Counted from the first letter of the stretch, positions 11,679-21,986 are shown. The stretch is DNA of 64,000 nt from Paralithodes platypus (GCA_032716605.1 CM064502.1:59108421-59172420); one strand, 5' to 3'. Program-made: numbers and translations. Notes: generated from the sequence alone by a model not told the origin.

Positions 11679-12612
11679 GAATGTAGTTACCGGGTGTACC
11701 GCCCGTCTTGTTTACAATACGCGGACGCTCACCAAGTCACTATCATGTTCCCGTCTATTTTGACTGCCTTTGGATACAAAAATACATTACCCTAACCAAA
11801 CAACCTAACCTAACCTACTATTATAGATTTATAAGTATTTATGGTACGATTTTAGTTACTGGACACCTATTTGACAGGTACCGCCAACGATTTAATACAT
11901 ATTTTTTTTCGGTTTCCACGCATCCAACACCAAGCTACACCCTTTTCTGGTGTACGAAACACTAAAAAAGCAATGGGGACACTTTAATAATGATATATAA
12001 TATGAGACGAAATATAAAGACAACTCGGTTGCGTTCGTGGAAGTAGCGTCGCTTTGTTTACTTTACGCTCGGAGTGACTTCCTGGTCCCGCCGCCTTGGC
12101 GGTTGACTTCAAATGGCTAAGCTTGTTGGGTCAATTTTTTGATAAAAACTTGAGTTATAGGGCGTGGGATACAGGACAGGGTTGAGGGGGGGGCTTACCC
12201 CCCCATGAATTATAATAATCGTCATCTAAGTGGCCAGCAGGGGGGGGGGCAAGTAAAACAGCTGGCCGTCACCTCGAGCGTCCTGGGTAAACAAACCGCG
12301 ACGATCCGAAGCGACGACGGACTCTCCCCCGCCGCCGATTTTCGGCCCAAACGCCCCGTTTTATTCTCGTCGAAAACTATATTTAAAAAGTTGTTATATC
12401 GTTTTCAATACTATTACCGGACCAGAAAAAGGTGTAGCTTGGTGTTGGATGCGTGGAAACCGAAAACAAATATGTATTAAATCCTCGGTGGTACCTGTCA
12501 AATAGGTGTCCAGTAACTAAAATCGTACCGTATTTATTTTATTATAAGTATTTATAGATGATTTATGTTATATGTTGTATGTCGGCAGTGGTACACCCGG
12601 TAACTACATCCT
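11679..12612. mobile_element. Long TIR element of the M8 family (about 930 bp)
   Basis: The left end ATGTAGTTACCGGGTGTACC and right end GGTACACCCGGTAACTACAT are inverted copies. A second inverted pair lies inside, 11838-11945 against about 12425-12532 (GGTACGATTTTAGTTACTGG and its complement). The interior is GC-rich, with no transposase. A version with most of the interior deleted lies at 14416-14648. Short relatives are at 13353 and 23866. Confidence 0.7.
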
Positions 12613-13197
12613 TCCCCACATCTTTTCACAAAGAGTAGTTACTCCTGATTTATGTTATATGTTGTATGTCCGTAGTGGTACACCCGGTAACTATATCCTT
12701 CCCCACATCTTTTCATAAAGAGTAGTTACTCCTGATTTATGTTATATGTCCGTAGTGGTACACCCGGTAACTATATCCTTCCCCACATCTTTTCACAAAG
12801 AGTAGTTACTCCTGATTTATGTTATATGTCCGTAGTGGTACACCCGGTAACTATATCCTTCCCCACATCTTTTCACAAAGAGTAGTTACTCCGGGCTGTT
12901 CGGCCAGGCAGCTTAGGGAACAACAACAACAACTCCTGATTTATGTTATATGTTGTATGTCCGTAGTGGTACACCCGGTAACTACATCCTTCCCCACATC
13001 TTTTCATAAAGAGTAGTTACTCCTGATTTATGTTATATGTTGTATGTCCGTAGTGGTACACCCAGTAACTACATCCTTCCCCACATCTTTTCACAAAGAG
13101 TAGTTACTCCTGATTTATGTTATATGTTGTATGTCCGTAGTGGTACACCCGGTAACTATATCCTTCCCCACATCTTTTCATAAAGAGTAGTTGACTC
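12559..13197 (+). repeat. Tandem array, about 87-bp unit, seven copies
   Basis: The unit runs TGATTTATGTTATATG, GTAGTGGTACACCCGG, TAACTACATCCTTCCCC, then CACAAAGAGTAGTTACTCC. Two units lack TTGTATG. The unit contains the M8 terminal sequence, and the array abuts the right end of the 11679-12612 element, so it seems to have grown from that transposon end. A 39-bp retroelement insertion interrupts one unit. Confidence 0.9.
12893..12931 (+). mobile_element. 39-bp extreme 5'-truncated family 1 insertion
   Basis: GGGCTGTTCGGCCAGGCAGC to the CAA tail matches the last 39 bases of the elements ending at 11132 and 33788. It is flanked by ACTCC (12888-12892 and 12932-12936), and the surrounding tandem repeat is otherwise unbroken. 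It is therefore a genuine insertion and not a relic by erosion. Confidence 0.9.
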
Positions 13198-13360
13198 CTG
13201 GAATAATTTGCCTGACAATGTAATAAAATCGAAGTCTGTTAACAAATTTAAAATGTTATGTCACATATGTAGGCCTATAGGTTTGCAGTACAAGGCACAT
13301 GTGAACAATAAGCACCCTGAACGAAGGTATAGGCTAAAGGAACAAAAGGGTAGGATGTAG
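13198..13360 (+). mobile_element. C-terminal fragment of another non-LTR RT
   Basis: One frame reads WNNLPDNVIKSKSVNKFK and on to a stop at 13358-13360, the usual extreme C-terminus of CR1/Jockey-like ORF2 proteins. The end is fused to an M8 terminus (GGATGTAGT). Homologous pieces lie inverted at about 13745-13870 and 13960-14080. A GGCCTA insertion is present here but absent in those two. Confidence 0.65.
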
Positions 13361-13596
13361 TGAGCGGGCGTACCGCCATCTTTCTTTACATTACGCGTAG
13401 TGGCGTCGGACCTTTCCCATCATGTTCCCGTCTATTTTAACCTAACCTAACCTAACCTAACCTAGTATTCATGTAGTAATGACAGGGGGCAAATAGCAGA
13501 AAATATATCGACGAAATAGACGGGAACGTAAGTGCGACCGCGGCGATCGCCCTATGTAAACAAAGACGACCGTACGCCCGAACTCTACATCCATCC
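13353..13596. mobile_element. M8 MITE containing a CCTAA run
   Basis: Ends GGATGTAGT...GGGCGTACCG and CGTACGCCCGAACTCTACATCC are inverted. CATCATGTTCCCGTCTATTT is shared with 11679-12612 and 23866-24106. AACCT is repeated five times at about 13438-13462, equal to the arthropod telomere motif read on the other strand. Confidence 0.65.
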
Positions 13597-13744
13597 CGAA
13601 CATAATTGTAGAGCATATACAAAAATAATGTCAAAGGAGGGATTCCGGGAAAGGGGAGGGAGATATCCCGCGTGTGGCACGGTCTTGAAACGAGTGTGAA
13701 TTCCTTTGCTTCTCTCAACAATATTTTTGTATATTCTTTACAAT

Positions 13745-14080
13745 AATCTTCTTTACACCTAAGTTCAGGGTGCTCTTTGTTTGCATGTGTCTAGCGCTGT
13801 AAACCCATACACATGTGACATAATAACATTGCTTTATACGAGAGATATATGGTATATTATCTAACACCCTCCTCCTTCCTCCACCACGGTTTCGTTCCTT
13901 CGCAGGATATCTCCCTCCCTTGACATTATTTTTGTATATTCTCTACAATTATGTTCCTTGATACCTTCGTTCAGGGACCAGTGCTCATTGTTCACATGTG
14001 CCTTGTACTGCAAACCTATACACATGTGACATAACAACATTGCTTTATATGGGAGATACTGTATTTGGTATATTATCTAA
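13745..14080 (-). repeat. Two diverged non-LTR tail fragments
   Basis: 13745-13870 and 13960-14080 are partial direct repeats of each other. Reverse-complemented they match the tail fragment at 13250-13330 (CACATGTGTATAGGTTTGC). No open frame survives. Confidence 0.5.
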
Positions 14081-14415
14081 CATCCTCCTCTGTCCTCCCC
14101 TTACTCCGCCACTGTTTCGTTCCATACACTCGGCCACAACCATGTATTTCATCAGTTGACTGCCAGCCCTGTGAGAGTCTTGTTCTAGACTCAGTGGTCT
14201 GGTTAAACAAACTTTTAATAATAATAATCAGTTGACTGCTAATACTTCTGTTTCCTTTAGGTTTGTGTTTAGAAAAAACGGTAAACACAATTTACTTTAC
14301 TCTTTTACACTGAAGTCTGTTGTGTTTAGCATCATTGTATATCATTTAGCTATTCACTACAAGAATGCACTAACTCGAACAGATTCAAAGACGGTTGCCA
14401 AACGGGAATTGGGAT

Positions 14416-14648
14416 GGATGTAGTTACCGGATGTACCACTACCGACATACAACATAAATCATCTATAAATACTTATAATAAAATAAATACCGGTACTTAT
14501 AAATCTATAATACTAGGTTAGGTTAGGTTGTTTGGTTAGGGTAATGTATTTTTGTATCCAAAGGCAGTCAAAATAGACGGGAACATGATGGTGAGCGTCC
14601 GCGTAGTGTAAACAAGACGGGCGGTACACCCGGTAACTACATTCTTGC
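14416..14648 (-). mobile_element. M8 element with internal deletion
   Basis: GGATGTAGTTACCGG at the left and CCGGTAACTACATTC at the right are inverted. The sequence corresponds to the complement of the two ends of 11679-12612, without the middle. GGTTAGGTTAGGTTG (about 14517-14531) lies inside. Confidence 0.65.
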
Positions 14649-15180
14649 CCGGGAATTTCTATGTCTACCTCTGCGTAGTGTACGGTAACAAAACAATTCA
14701 CCTCAAGTCTCTTCTTCCCCACACGGATAATTTATAACAAAAAGTGTCTTAACATAATCTACCTCACAAGTTGGTGTTGATAGTGTCCAAATAAGATCAC
14801 TAATCCCCATTAAATAATCGTATACTAACCCTGTTCTGTTATTATCTATTTTGATAGATTTCAATTGATGTTCCCTCCACAGATTAAAGTCTATATATAT
14901 ATTGCCCGATGCCTAACTCCCGTTAAGGGTGGGCATACACAAAACGCCCTAAGTGGACCTATTCCCCATAAGGACAATCCGTGCCAGTTTATGAAGGACT
15001 TACCGGACTGAACACTCAACTTAAGGACTGTTCGACTCAGAGGCCTTTATGTATTTTTAGCACATTTTCTACAGTGGTGGGCGGCTAGTTCATCCACCAA
15101 CCTGCTTCACCTTTAGGTAAGCCGTATGGATTTTTTTAAGGTTGTCTCGTTTTTGTTCTAAAATGGTTATCCCTCCACAG
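14649..15180. other. Intron 1 end, with a second copy of the exon 2 acceptor
   Basis: CCCTCCACAGATTAAAGTC at 14873-14891 nearly duplicates the true acceptor and exon start, CCCTCCACAGATTAGAGTC at 15171-15189. Read from the decoy in the same phase, ten codons follow before a stop, so its use would truncate the protein. The rest is unassigned. Confidence 0.5.
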
Positions 15181-15348
15181 ATTAGAGTCGCGTCGAGAGT
15201 GCAGCAACCCGGTAGACTCGGACACCATGCTGGGCCTGATCACCTGTGAGTACAACAAGTGGAAGGAGAAGTTCACCTCCCAAGTCTCCATGTTGAGCCA
15301 CTACTCCTCCATACACAACACCAACTGCTGCACCTGTCTTGGTATAAA
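15181..15348 (+). CDS. Exon 2 of AT-hook/C2H2 gene: Cys-rich linker
   Basis: The acceptor CCCTCCACAG ends at 15180 and the donor AA|GTAAGT starts at 15349. One base completes the Leu codon of exon 1, then 55 codons (LESRRECSNPVDSD through HNTNCCTCLGI), then two bases, so the phase is 2 in and 2 out. Six Cys and several aromatic residues suggest a small structured or metal-binding segment, but no known domain is recognised. The exon's 3' half is duplicated at 15532-15595. Coding status rests on the open frame, consensus splice sites and phase agreement with three other exons. Confidence 0.7.
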
Positions 15349-15850
15349 GTAAGTCATTTAGGAAGGTGTTGGGCAACTTCACCTAGCGATTTGTGACAAA
15401 CTCCTTACGTTCATGGCCACCCCTTCTTGGGAAGTATGGCGTCTGGAATGAAAAAAGGGTGTGGGGGGATGGTTTGGGGGTGTGTATTGAGGGGGAGGGT
15501 GTGGGGTTTGTAGGAGAGGGAAGGTTTAGGGGTCTCCATGTTAAGCCACTACTCCTCCATACACGACACCAACTGCTGCACCTGTCTCGGTATAAGTAAG
15601 TCATTTAGGAGGGTGTGTGGGAGTTTGTTTGGGGGTGGAGAGAGACTTGACGTAGCGATTCGTGACTAACGCCTAATGTTCATGGCCACCCTTTCTCGGG
15701 AATTACGGCGTCTAGAAAAAAAGGGGGTGTGGAGGAAGGGTGCGGGAGCTTTTAGTGGGAGGTAGGGTGTGGGTTTTTTTAGTGGGGGGGAGGGCGTCGG
15801 GGTTTGTAGGGGGGTGAGGGCACGGGGGTTTGTAGTGGGGGTAGGGCGCT
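15349..15850. repeat. Partial exon 2 duplication and G-rich minisatellite-like intron
   Basis: 15532-15595 repeats the exon 2 end, from GTCTCCATG to GGTATAA|GTAAGT, and both copies are followed by a matching tail with TTCATGGCCACCC (duplication period about 250 bp). The copy lacks an in-phase acceptor, so it is probably a pseudo-exon. 15455-15850 is strongly G-rich, with repeated GGGGGTGTG and GTGGGGTTTGTAG motifs. Confidence 0.6.
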
Positions 15851-16327
15851 TTAACCCTTCCTACCCTGGCTGCCTCAAAAGGACGGAGGTCGTATCCGGG
15901 CAATCTGGCCGAAAAACGTCTAGGCCTAGGCTACCGTATCTTTGTTATTTTAACTGCTAGAAATTGTCCACGCATCCCTAAACGTAGTGCGGTTTCCAAT
16001 CTGTAGACTTGCGTTGAGTAGAGCTCTATAAGTAACTGGTTCAGTTGTGATGACGATTTCCGTGGAGCGAATTTTCCGCGATGTTGACAATATCGGAGCT
16101 TTTCAGACACTAATTTTGTCATATCATACAACATTGATCCGACGTCTCCTTCTTGTTTTCGGAGGTGCGGTGACGCAATGACCGGCTTTGTTTACATGCG
16201 TCGGACGCACGGCGTTCAGACCAAGCTTAATAGGCTTTCAAGCTTACAGCCTGTTATAAGGACACCCGGGTACCGGTCCATCTGCTGCGGTGTTCTTATA
16301 AAAGGACACCCGGGCTGGAAGGGTTAA
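15851..16327 (-). mobile_element. M9, TTAA-ended MITE, second copy
   Basis: Inverted relative to 6441-6927 and homologous across its length. It starts TTAACCCTTCC and ends GGAAGGGTTAA. It carries one TAGGCCTA (15921), as does the first copy (6850). Confidence 0.75.
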
Positions 16328-16639
16328 GCATCATGAAAGCTTGCTTATTTTGAGGGCTATCTTATCATTCTTGTGACTGTCTTGGCAAAATGTTCAAATA
16401 CAGTAAAGCCCTCTTATCTGGACTGCAGGCTTCCAGCATAAACCGGTAATAAACCTTATGCACATAATCAAAGGGCGGCACGCTCATCGGTGCCACTTGC
16501 ATGGTGAACTCTACAATTGATAGATATGAGAAGACTCCCTTTCCCCTAGAAGGGAAAGGTGTACGCTTCATGTGTTAGAAGCACAATGAAATAGGCTTCA
16601 GAAACATGGCTTTTCAAAATGGATGACATCTGAATTGAA
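16328..16639. other. Unassigned intronic sequence
   Basis: No repeat, exon or RNA gene was recognised. Confidence 0.4.
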
Positions 16640-17010
16640 CGTAACGAGAAGAGAATGGTGAGACGGGTATGTGGTGCCAAACTGCAAGATATAATACCTA
16701 GTGAAGAGCTGAGGAGAAGGTTAGGTATCGAGAGTATCAGTGATGAAATGCGTACTAGTAGGCTTGGATGGTTTGGACATGTGGAGAGAATTGATGAACT
16801 AAGCTGGGTGAAAAGATGCAAGTTCGTGAACATGGGAGCTACACCAAAGGGCGGACCAAGAAAGATGTGGGATCAGACCTTATGATCTGGTTTTGAATTT
16901 TAAAACCTGACGAGTGAGGCAGCTCTCAACAGGGGTGCCTGGAATGCCATCATTAGGACGTGAGACTGGAACCTCACATTATGTGGAGCACTCGGTCTAT
17001 AAATTTATGT
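16640..17010 (+). mobile_element. Non-LTR retrotransposon 3' end (family 2)
   Basis: Encodes the C-terminal tail of an RT ORF: SEELRRRLGIESISDEMRTS, then RLGWFGHVERIDE and PKGGPRKMWDQTL, the widely seen tail of RTE/CRE-like mobile-element ORFs. The 3' UTR contains CTGGAATGCCATCATTAGGA. Related minus-strand copies lie at 40235-40630, 56660-56830 and 61255-61345. Confidence 0.75.
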
Positions 17011-17018
17011 ATGTACAG

Positions 17019-17416
17019 TTGTTGTTGTTGTTCTTCCCTAAGCTGCCTGGCCGAACAGCCCCGAGTCCCTGAGAAAGGCCATGGCCATGATCGGGCTTTC
17101 CCACAGAGCTCTCATTGAGTGTAGATTGTGTTGTTGGCGTAAGTGGTTGTGTGAAATGCAGTCTTCTATGATGTGTTTAATGGTATGGGGTGCTGTGTTA
17201 CATCCCGGGCAGGCGTCGACAACGGAGTCATCCAGTCTCTTCTGATAGCTCAGGAGAGCTGGATGGTGTCCGCATCTCAGCCTAGCCAGGTGGACTCTGT
17301 CCTCGCGAGGAAGGGAGGATTCGGAAGGATGGATTTCGGGAGGTCGTGCATGCAGCTGCGTGTTGTCTGTGAGTGAGTGGATGGATCTGTGAGAGATATG
17401 AGTATGGATGTGCTTT
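17019..17416 (-). mobile_element. 5'-truncated family 1 non-LTR copy
   Basis: Starts with (GTT)n, the complement of the CAA tail, then CCCTAAGCTGCCTGGCCGAA. It is highly similar to the complement of 10745-11132. The flanks TGTATGTACAG (ending 17018) and TGTATGAACAG (17418-17428) look like an 11-bp target duplication with one mismatch. It is inserted at the very end of the family 2 fragment. Confidence 0.85.
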
Positions 17417-17950
17417 TGTATGAACAGTACTGACCTTTAGTTGAGGAACAAATAAGTAGAGGTATAAGCCACACAGCATGAAGTGAATCTGTCAATCAGT
17501 CGGGCTTGGTTTCTTCTCTACTTCACAGCACCCAAGAAGACATGTTGAGCTTAATGTCCTCTCCCCACGGCCTCTATTAGTTAGACAAGTGCCCAGCCAA
17601 CCACTAACCCAGACAATCCCAAACAAAGAATAAAACACTTTGAGACAATGAAGCAGCTGTACCAAGACAATGAACCATCAAAGGAAACAAGTCAACACAC
17701 AAACCCAACTGGTTCAACTGAATGAACCAAATAAATGACTGTAAAAACAAAACTAATTAACCTCAAATCAATGAACACAAAGAATTGAAACACTTAACAT
17801 GTATTATGGTGGTTAAATACAGCCAGCTCTTGACAGCATTTGCAAAGGACTGGGGTTCTTACAGAGACGCTCTAGTCCCGACGTTATTCTTGACTTACAG
17901 TGTGCTGGCTTAATAATACAAAGGGTTGATAGCCTCTGAAGTCCTATTTT
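17417..17950. repeat. Intronic spacer with a long-range direct repeat
   Basis: About 105 bp at 17845-17945 (CAGTGTGCTGGCTTAATAAT, then GTTGATAGCCTCTGAAGTCC) recurs at 20411-20525. The remainder is unassigned. Confidence 0.5.
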
Positions 17951-18172
17951 AACTAACTACCTATAGGTAGCGCCAACGAACTTGACAATAATCTTGACCC
18001 ATTAACTTCTCATAACTCAAAATTAATGAAAGCAATCGAGCTGACATTTTTATCATTTGGCAAGAGCCCACCAGGAAATAGGTGTGGATATTTACATCCA
18101 GTTTGCTCTAGGCCCTTTTGAGTTATGAGAAGTTATGGATCAAGATTATTGTCAAGTTCGTTGGCACAACCT
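17951..18172. mobile_element. M6-like palindromic MITE
   Basis: The arms AACGAACTTGACAATAATCT and AGATTATTGTCAAGTTCGTT are inverted. The inner parts AACTTCTCATAACTCAAAA and TTTTGAGTTATGAGAAGTT extend the arms to about 60 bp each. A close relative is embedded at 28434-28645. Confidence 0.75.
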
Positions 18173-18305
18173 ATAACAGTATTTGTCCCACGTGGTTGTC
18201 TTGCCAACTGTTCCCTTATATTCAATGTGTACCACAAATGCATGTAGGCTAAGCTAAGTAATGTTTTTCAATATCACCCCCCATTCCTCCTCGGCTCCTC
18301 AATTG

Positions 18306-18800
18306 TTTACACGTCCCCCTTATATTGTCAGTCATTCCCTTTAGGCTCTATCTCATGGACAGTTTTTACACGTCCCCCTTATATTGTCAGTCATTCCCTT
18401 TAGGCTCTATCTCATGGACAGTTTTTACACGTCCCCCTTATATTGTCTGTCATTCCCTTTAGGCTCTATCTCATGGACAGTTTTTACACGTCCCCCTTAT
18501 ATTGTCTGTCATTCCCTTTAGGCTCTATCTCATGGACAGTTTTTACACGTCCCCCTTATATTGTCTGTCATTCCCTTTAGGCTCTATCTCATGGACAGTT
18601 TTTACACGTCCCCCTTATATTGTCAGTCATTCCCTTTAGGCTCTATCTCATGGACAGTTTTTACACGTCCCCCTTATATTGTCAGTCATTCCCTTTAGGC
18701 TCTATCTCATGGACAGTTTTTACACGTCCCCCTTATATTGTCTGTCATTCCCTTTAGGCTCTATCTCATGGACAGTTTTTACACGTCCCCCTTATATTGT
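18306..18800 (+). repeat. 59-bp satellite array, left block
   Basis: About eight to nine near-identical units (ACAGTTTTTACACGTCCCCC, then TTATATTGTCAGTCATTCCC, then TTTAGGCTCTATCTCATGG). Only an A/T change in GTCAG/GTCTG varies. There are no spacers. It is split from 19336-19550 by an inserted retroelement. Confidence 0.95.
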
Positions 18801-19330
18801 GCTATAAATGTAGGTTATTTGTAGGGTAGTTATTGATAGGGGTCACTTGAGGCATGCTATGCTTACAGGTACCTACCCGATAGTACTATCGTTAGTGAGT
18901 GCTGTACTGTATTTTATATATTATTTTGTAATAGTATAGATATCTTATCAATATTTGTATTTTTTACTATTGTTAATGTCTTGTCATGTTGCAAATTTGA
19001 TTTTAAATAATATTTTGACATTTAACATGTAGTTTCTTTATTCATGCAGAGTTTGGTAAAATTTGCCAGAACGTCCCGGACTTCCCAAACTTGACTACTT
19101 CCTTTAACGTGACGATAGTGCGTTGTTATATGTGCGATTGGTTTGCTTGGGAAACAGATTAACTTGCTCATGTAGTGATGTACACCCTATGTGGTGGATT
19201 GTGTTCTTTTATTTAATAATTTTCATTTTAGTAAACGTTGTTTCCACATAGCGATTTTGATAATTTAATTTGACTTTATATTGTCCTTGTCCCAATTTTG
19301 GTTTGTTTAGTTTGCAAGTTTTACATTTTA
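18801..19330 (+). mobile_element. 5'-truncated Penelope-like element (3' UTR only) inside the satellite
   Basis: The 530 bp match the complement of 26375-26905, with very few differences over the last 100 bp. The 3' end is GTTTGCAAGTTTTACATTTT. ATTGT occurs at 18796-18800 and 19331-19335, a 5-bp target duplication. No coding sequence is included. Confidence 0.9.
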
Positions 19331-19335
19331 ATTGT

Positions 19336-19550
19336 CAGTCATTCCTTTAGGCTCTATCTCATGGACAGTTTTTACACGTCCCCCTTATATTGTCAGTCAT
19401 TCCTTTAGGCTCTATCTCATGGACAGTTTTTACACGTCCCCCTTATATTGTCAGTCATTCCTTTAGGCTCTATCTCATGGACAGTTTTTACACGTCCCCC
19501 TTATATTGTCAGTCATTCCTTTAGGCTCTATCTCATGGACATTTTTTTCC
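19336..19550 (+). repeat. 58-bp satellite array, right block
   Basis: Four units of the same satellite, all lacking one C (CATTCCTTTAGG instead of CATTCCCTTTAGG in the left block). The last ends at TCATGGACA before unique sequence. Confidence 0.95.
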
Positions 19551-21036
19551 GACATTTTTACTAGCCATTATTGGATTTTGGCTTGTGATTTTTTGATTAT
19601 TCTATTAATATCATTAGTTTTAAGTTAATATTTGTTTTAGATTGTAGATAAATAAGCTAAGCTAAAGGAAAGTTAGCGGAAAATTATTGAAACTGTAAGC
19701 CAGAATCCGTTACAGACTAGAAAGAAAACACCTTAAACCTGCTGTTACTTATCTAGTTATACTGTATATGTACACTCGGATAACATAGTCTCTAGCCCAC
19801 TTATAACAATGCGTGTATCCCCTTAAGGTTTTCTTATGCAATTATAGCTATTTGGATTGAGTTTTGGGTAGAACTTGCTTTTCAATAAATACTGTATATA
19901 GTTGTCTAGTTGATGCATGGAAAATTATATTCGAAAATTTGTTTCCAGAGATATACTTCCATAATTAGAAATAGCTGAAGCCCATGAATATTTATGAGTG
20001 GGCTAGAGATTATGGCATCCAAGTGTACCTTATAATTATTATGTTATTTAATGTACCTTGTAACTGGTCTTTTTATTTATTTTCTTATTTCAGATATACT
20101 CTTTATTGTGTAACTTCCCCCTCCCTCCTCCCCTCTTTTCCCCCTCCTCCCTCACTTTCCCTGCCCTCCCTCACTTCCCCTGCCCCTCACTTCCCTCCCC
20201 CTCACTCTCTCTCTCTCCCTCTCCTCATCTCTCCCACACCTCCCTCTCCTTACCTCCCTCACTTCCCTCCCTCCCTCCCTCCTCCCCAGCACCCCTTAAC
20301 CAATCACACACTAAGGTATGTAGGGACAGTCTGCTAATATTTATAGTTATATTATATATTTTTTTGAGGTACTAGCTACACCTGCTAATAAATTGTAATT
20401 GGGGTGATACTGAGGGCAAGGGACTGGAGTTCTCTCATAGAGGCTCCATTACTGACATTATTCTTGGCTTACAGTGTGCTGGCTTAATAATCCACTAGGG
20501 TTGATAGCCTCTGAAGTCCTATTTTAACTAACTAACTACTGAGGGTTGTGAGTTGTAACAGTGGGTGTGGCTGGTAATACAAGTGAGGAACTCGTCACGG
20601 CGACCAATCAAAAATATTAACCATGTACAGGTATTAGAAATTTGGAAATACAGTATCGGGCTAACAATATTGTCATTGTTTATCAGTCTTAAACCGGTAT
20701 GACACGAGAGCTTTTGGTAAGACTATGTAGCGGGGAGAACTATTTTTCAGATGCTTATTTACTAAGAAACATTGAACAATATCTTTACCCTAACCTAACC
20801 AAAACCTAATCTAATTTAGTATATTTGTGGACTATTTATGAATGTAAAATGTAAAACTATATTGTAACATTACTAAATTATTGAGATATAAGTACAGGTC
20901 TCCCCGCTACACATAATTATGCCACTTTATGTTGTTGATTGGTCACCGGTGCATCGAGTTTGTATATAAATCTGGCGTAGACTTGAGAGTGTCCTTGCCG
21001 TACCTTAGTCCGACCCTTACCTACACTGACTTCTAG
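19551..21036. other. Intron 2 remainder with a pyrimidine tract
   Basis: 20116-20290 is almost pure C/T (CCTCCCTCACTTCCC-type simple sequence). The direct-repeat partner of 17845-17945 is at 20411-20525. The polypyrimidine/AG acceptor CTACACTGACTTCTAG ends at 21036. No other exon was recognised. Confidence 0.5.
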
Positions 21037-21122
21037 GCTTCACCCCGACAGGAAGAAGAAGTACGTGCCCGCGGGGACCGGGAAACGCGGCCGACCAAGG
21101 AAGTACCCCCCGCCCGTCGGAT
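21037..21122 (+). CDS. AT-hook exon A of the AT-hook/C2H2 gene
   Basis: The acceptor TTCTAG ends at 21036 and the donor GGAT|GTGAGT starts at 21123. One base completes Lys from exon 2, 28 codons follow, and one base is left over (phase 1). The peptide LHPDRKKKYVPAG then TGKRGRPRKYPPPVG is a textbook extended AT-hook (GKRGRPRK core), predicted to insert into the AT minor groove. It is about 75% identical over the shared part to exon B at 23706-23782, with the same phases and the same donor sequence. The two could be mutually exclusive or tandemly included. Splicing A to B is not in phase (1 into 2), which favours mutual exclusion. Confidence 0.75.
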
Positions 21123-21770
21123 GTGAGTATATCGTCTCCTCCTCCTCCCTCGCTGTTTGTTCACTCACTGAAGGCCGAGTCATACCAACGCTTATTCCGG
21201 CAATTTTCCATCTACGTCACTTTGTTCTGGAAGCCGAGTCATACGAGTGCTTACATTCTGGCTGTTATTTTGTCAGCATTGTTTCATTCTTTCCTGAAGG
21301 CCGATCCATCGAACACTTTTCACGGCCAATTTCTTATCGGCAAAATGATCCTGTCAATATAATAATGTTCTTTTGCAAACTAAGATTATATTACTGTATA
21401 TATACCTAAATTCTTAAGCATACCTAAGGAGTTTCTCCCACAAAATTTGCCGGAAAACTGATCGTATGACTCCCACCTATAGCCATTGCTTAGTAAACTT
21501 GCTGCAAGAAACAATCGGTGGATCAGTGAAAAATGTACCAACACTTCATATGTGTTTTGTCTTGCCTCTAAGGTTATTTTATTTACTTCTGGCTACTACC
21601 AAATTATATATTGTTGATTGAAATGGCTTTGATTCCTAGAGGTAATTTTTAAGTTGAAAATATAATCATGTATCGGTAGCCAAGAATACAAAATTACATT
21701 GTTATGATTTATTCTAAATAATTGGTGTTTGTTAATCACTAAAGGAATTAATTAGGTATTAATTTTATGT
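21123..21770. other. Intron, unassigned
   Basis: The open frames from 21065 to 21409 extend from exon A into the intron and show no domain. A short direct repetition AAGCCGAGTCATAC / AAGGCCGAGTCATACC occurs at 21170-21245. Otherwise AT-rich. Confidence 0.4.
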
Positions 21771-21986
21771 ACAGTTGGCCACAAAAGTTCTGTTCGTCGT
21801 CGTGATCTTATTTATGAAAGTCAAATTAGTATGAATGAGTTGCGATTGTGTTTTCTTTTAATTATCAATTGACTAATCAGAGGAGTTAACCACTGCATAA
21901 GAAACTACACTCGTAACTCAATCGCAGGCATTATATTTCCATGCATAAGATCACATAGAGGGACAGTACTTATGTGGGTAACTATA
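21771..21986. mobile_element. M2 MITE, about 216 bp
   Basis: Starts CAGTTGGCCACAAAAGTTCT and ends with the imperfect inverse (CAGTACTTATGTGGGTAACTA), with GTGATCTTAT / ATAAGATCAC continuing the arms. TA flanks both ends. The TIR resembles Tc1/mariner termini. It is uninterrupted here, and serves as the empty-site reference for the copy at 26179-28282. Confidence 0.8.

Noticed and set aside
18306..19550. CRISPR-like array
   Set aside because: Units are contiguous with no unique spacers, in an animal genome.
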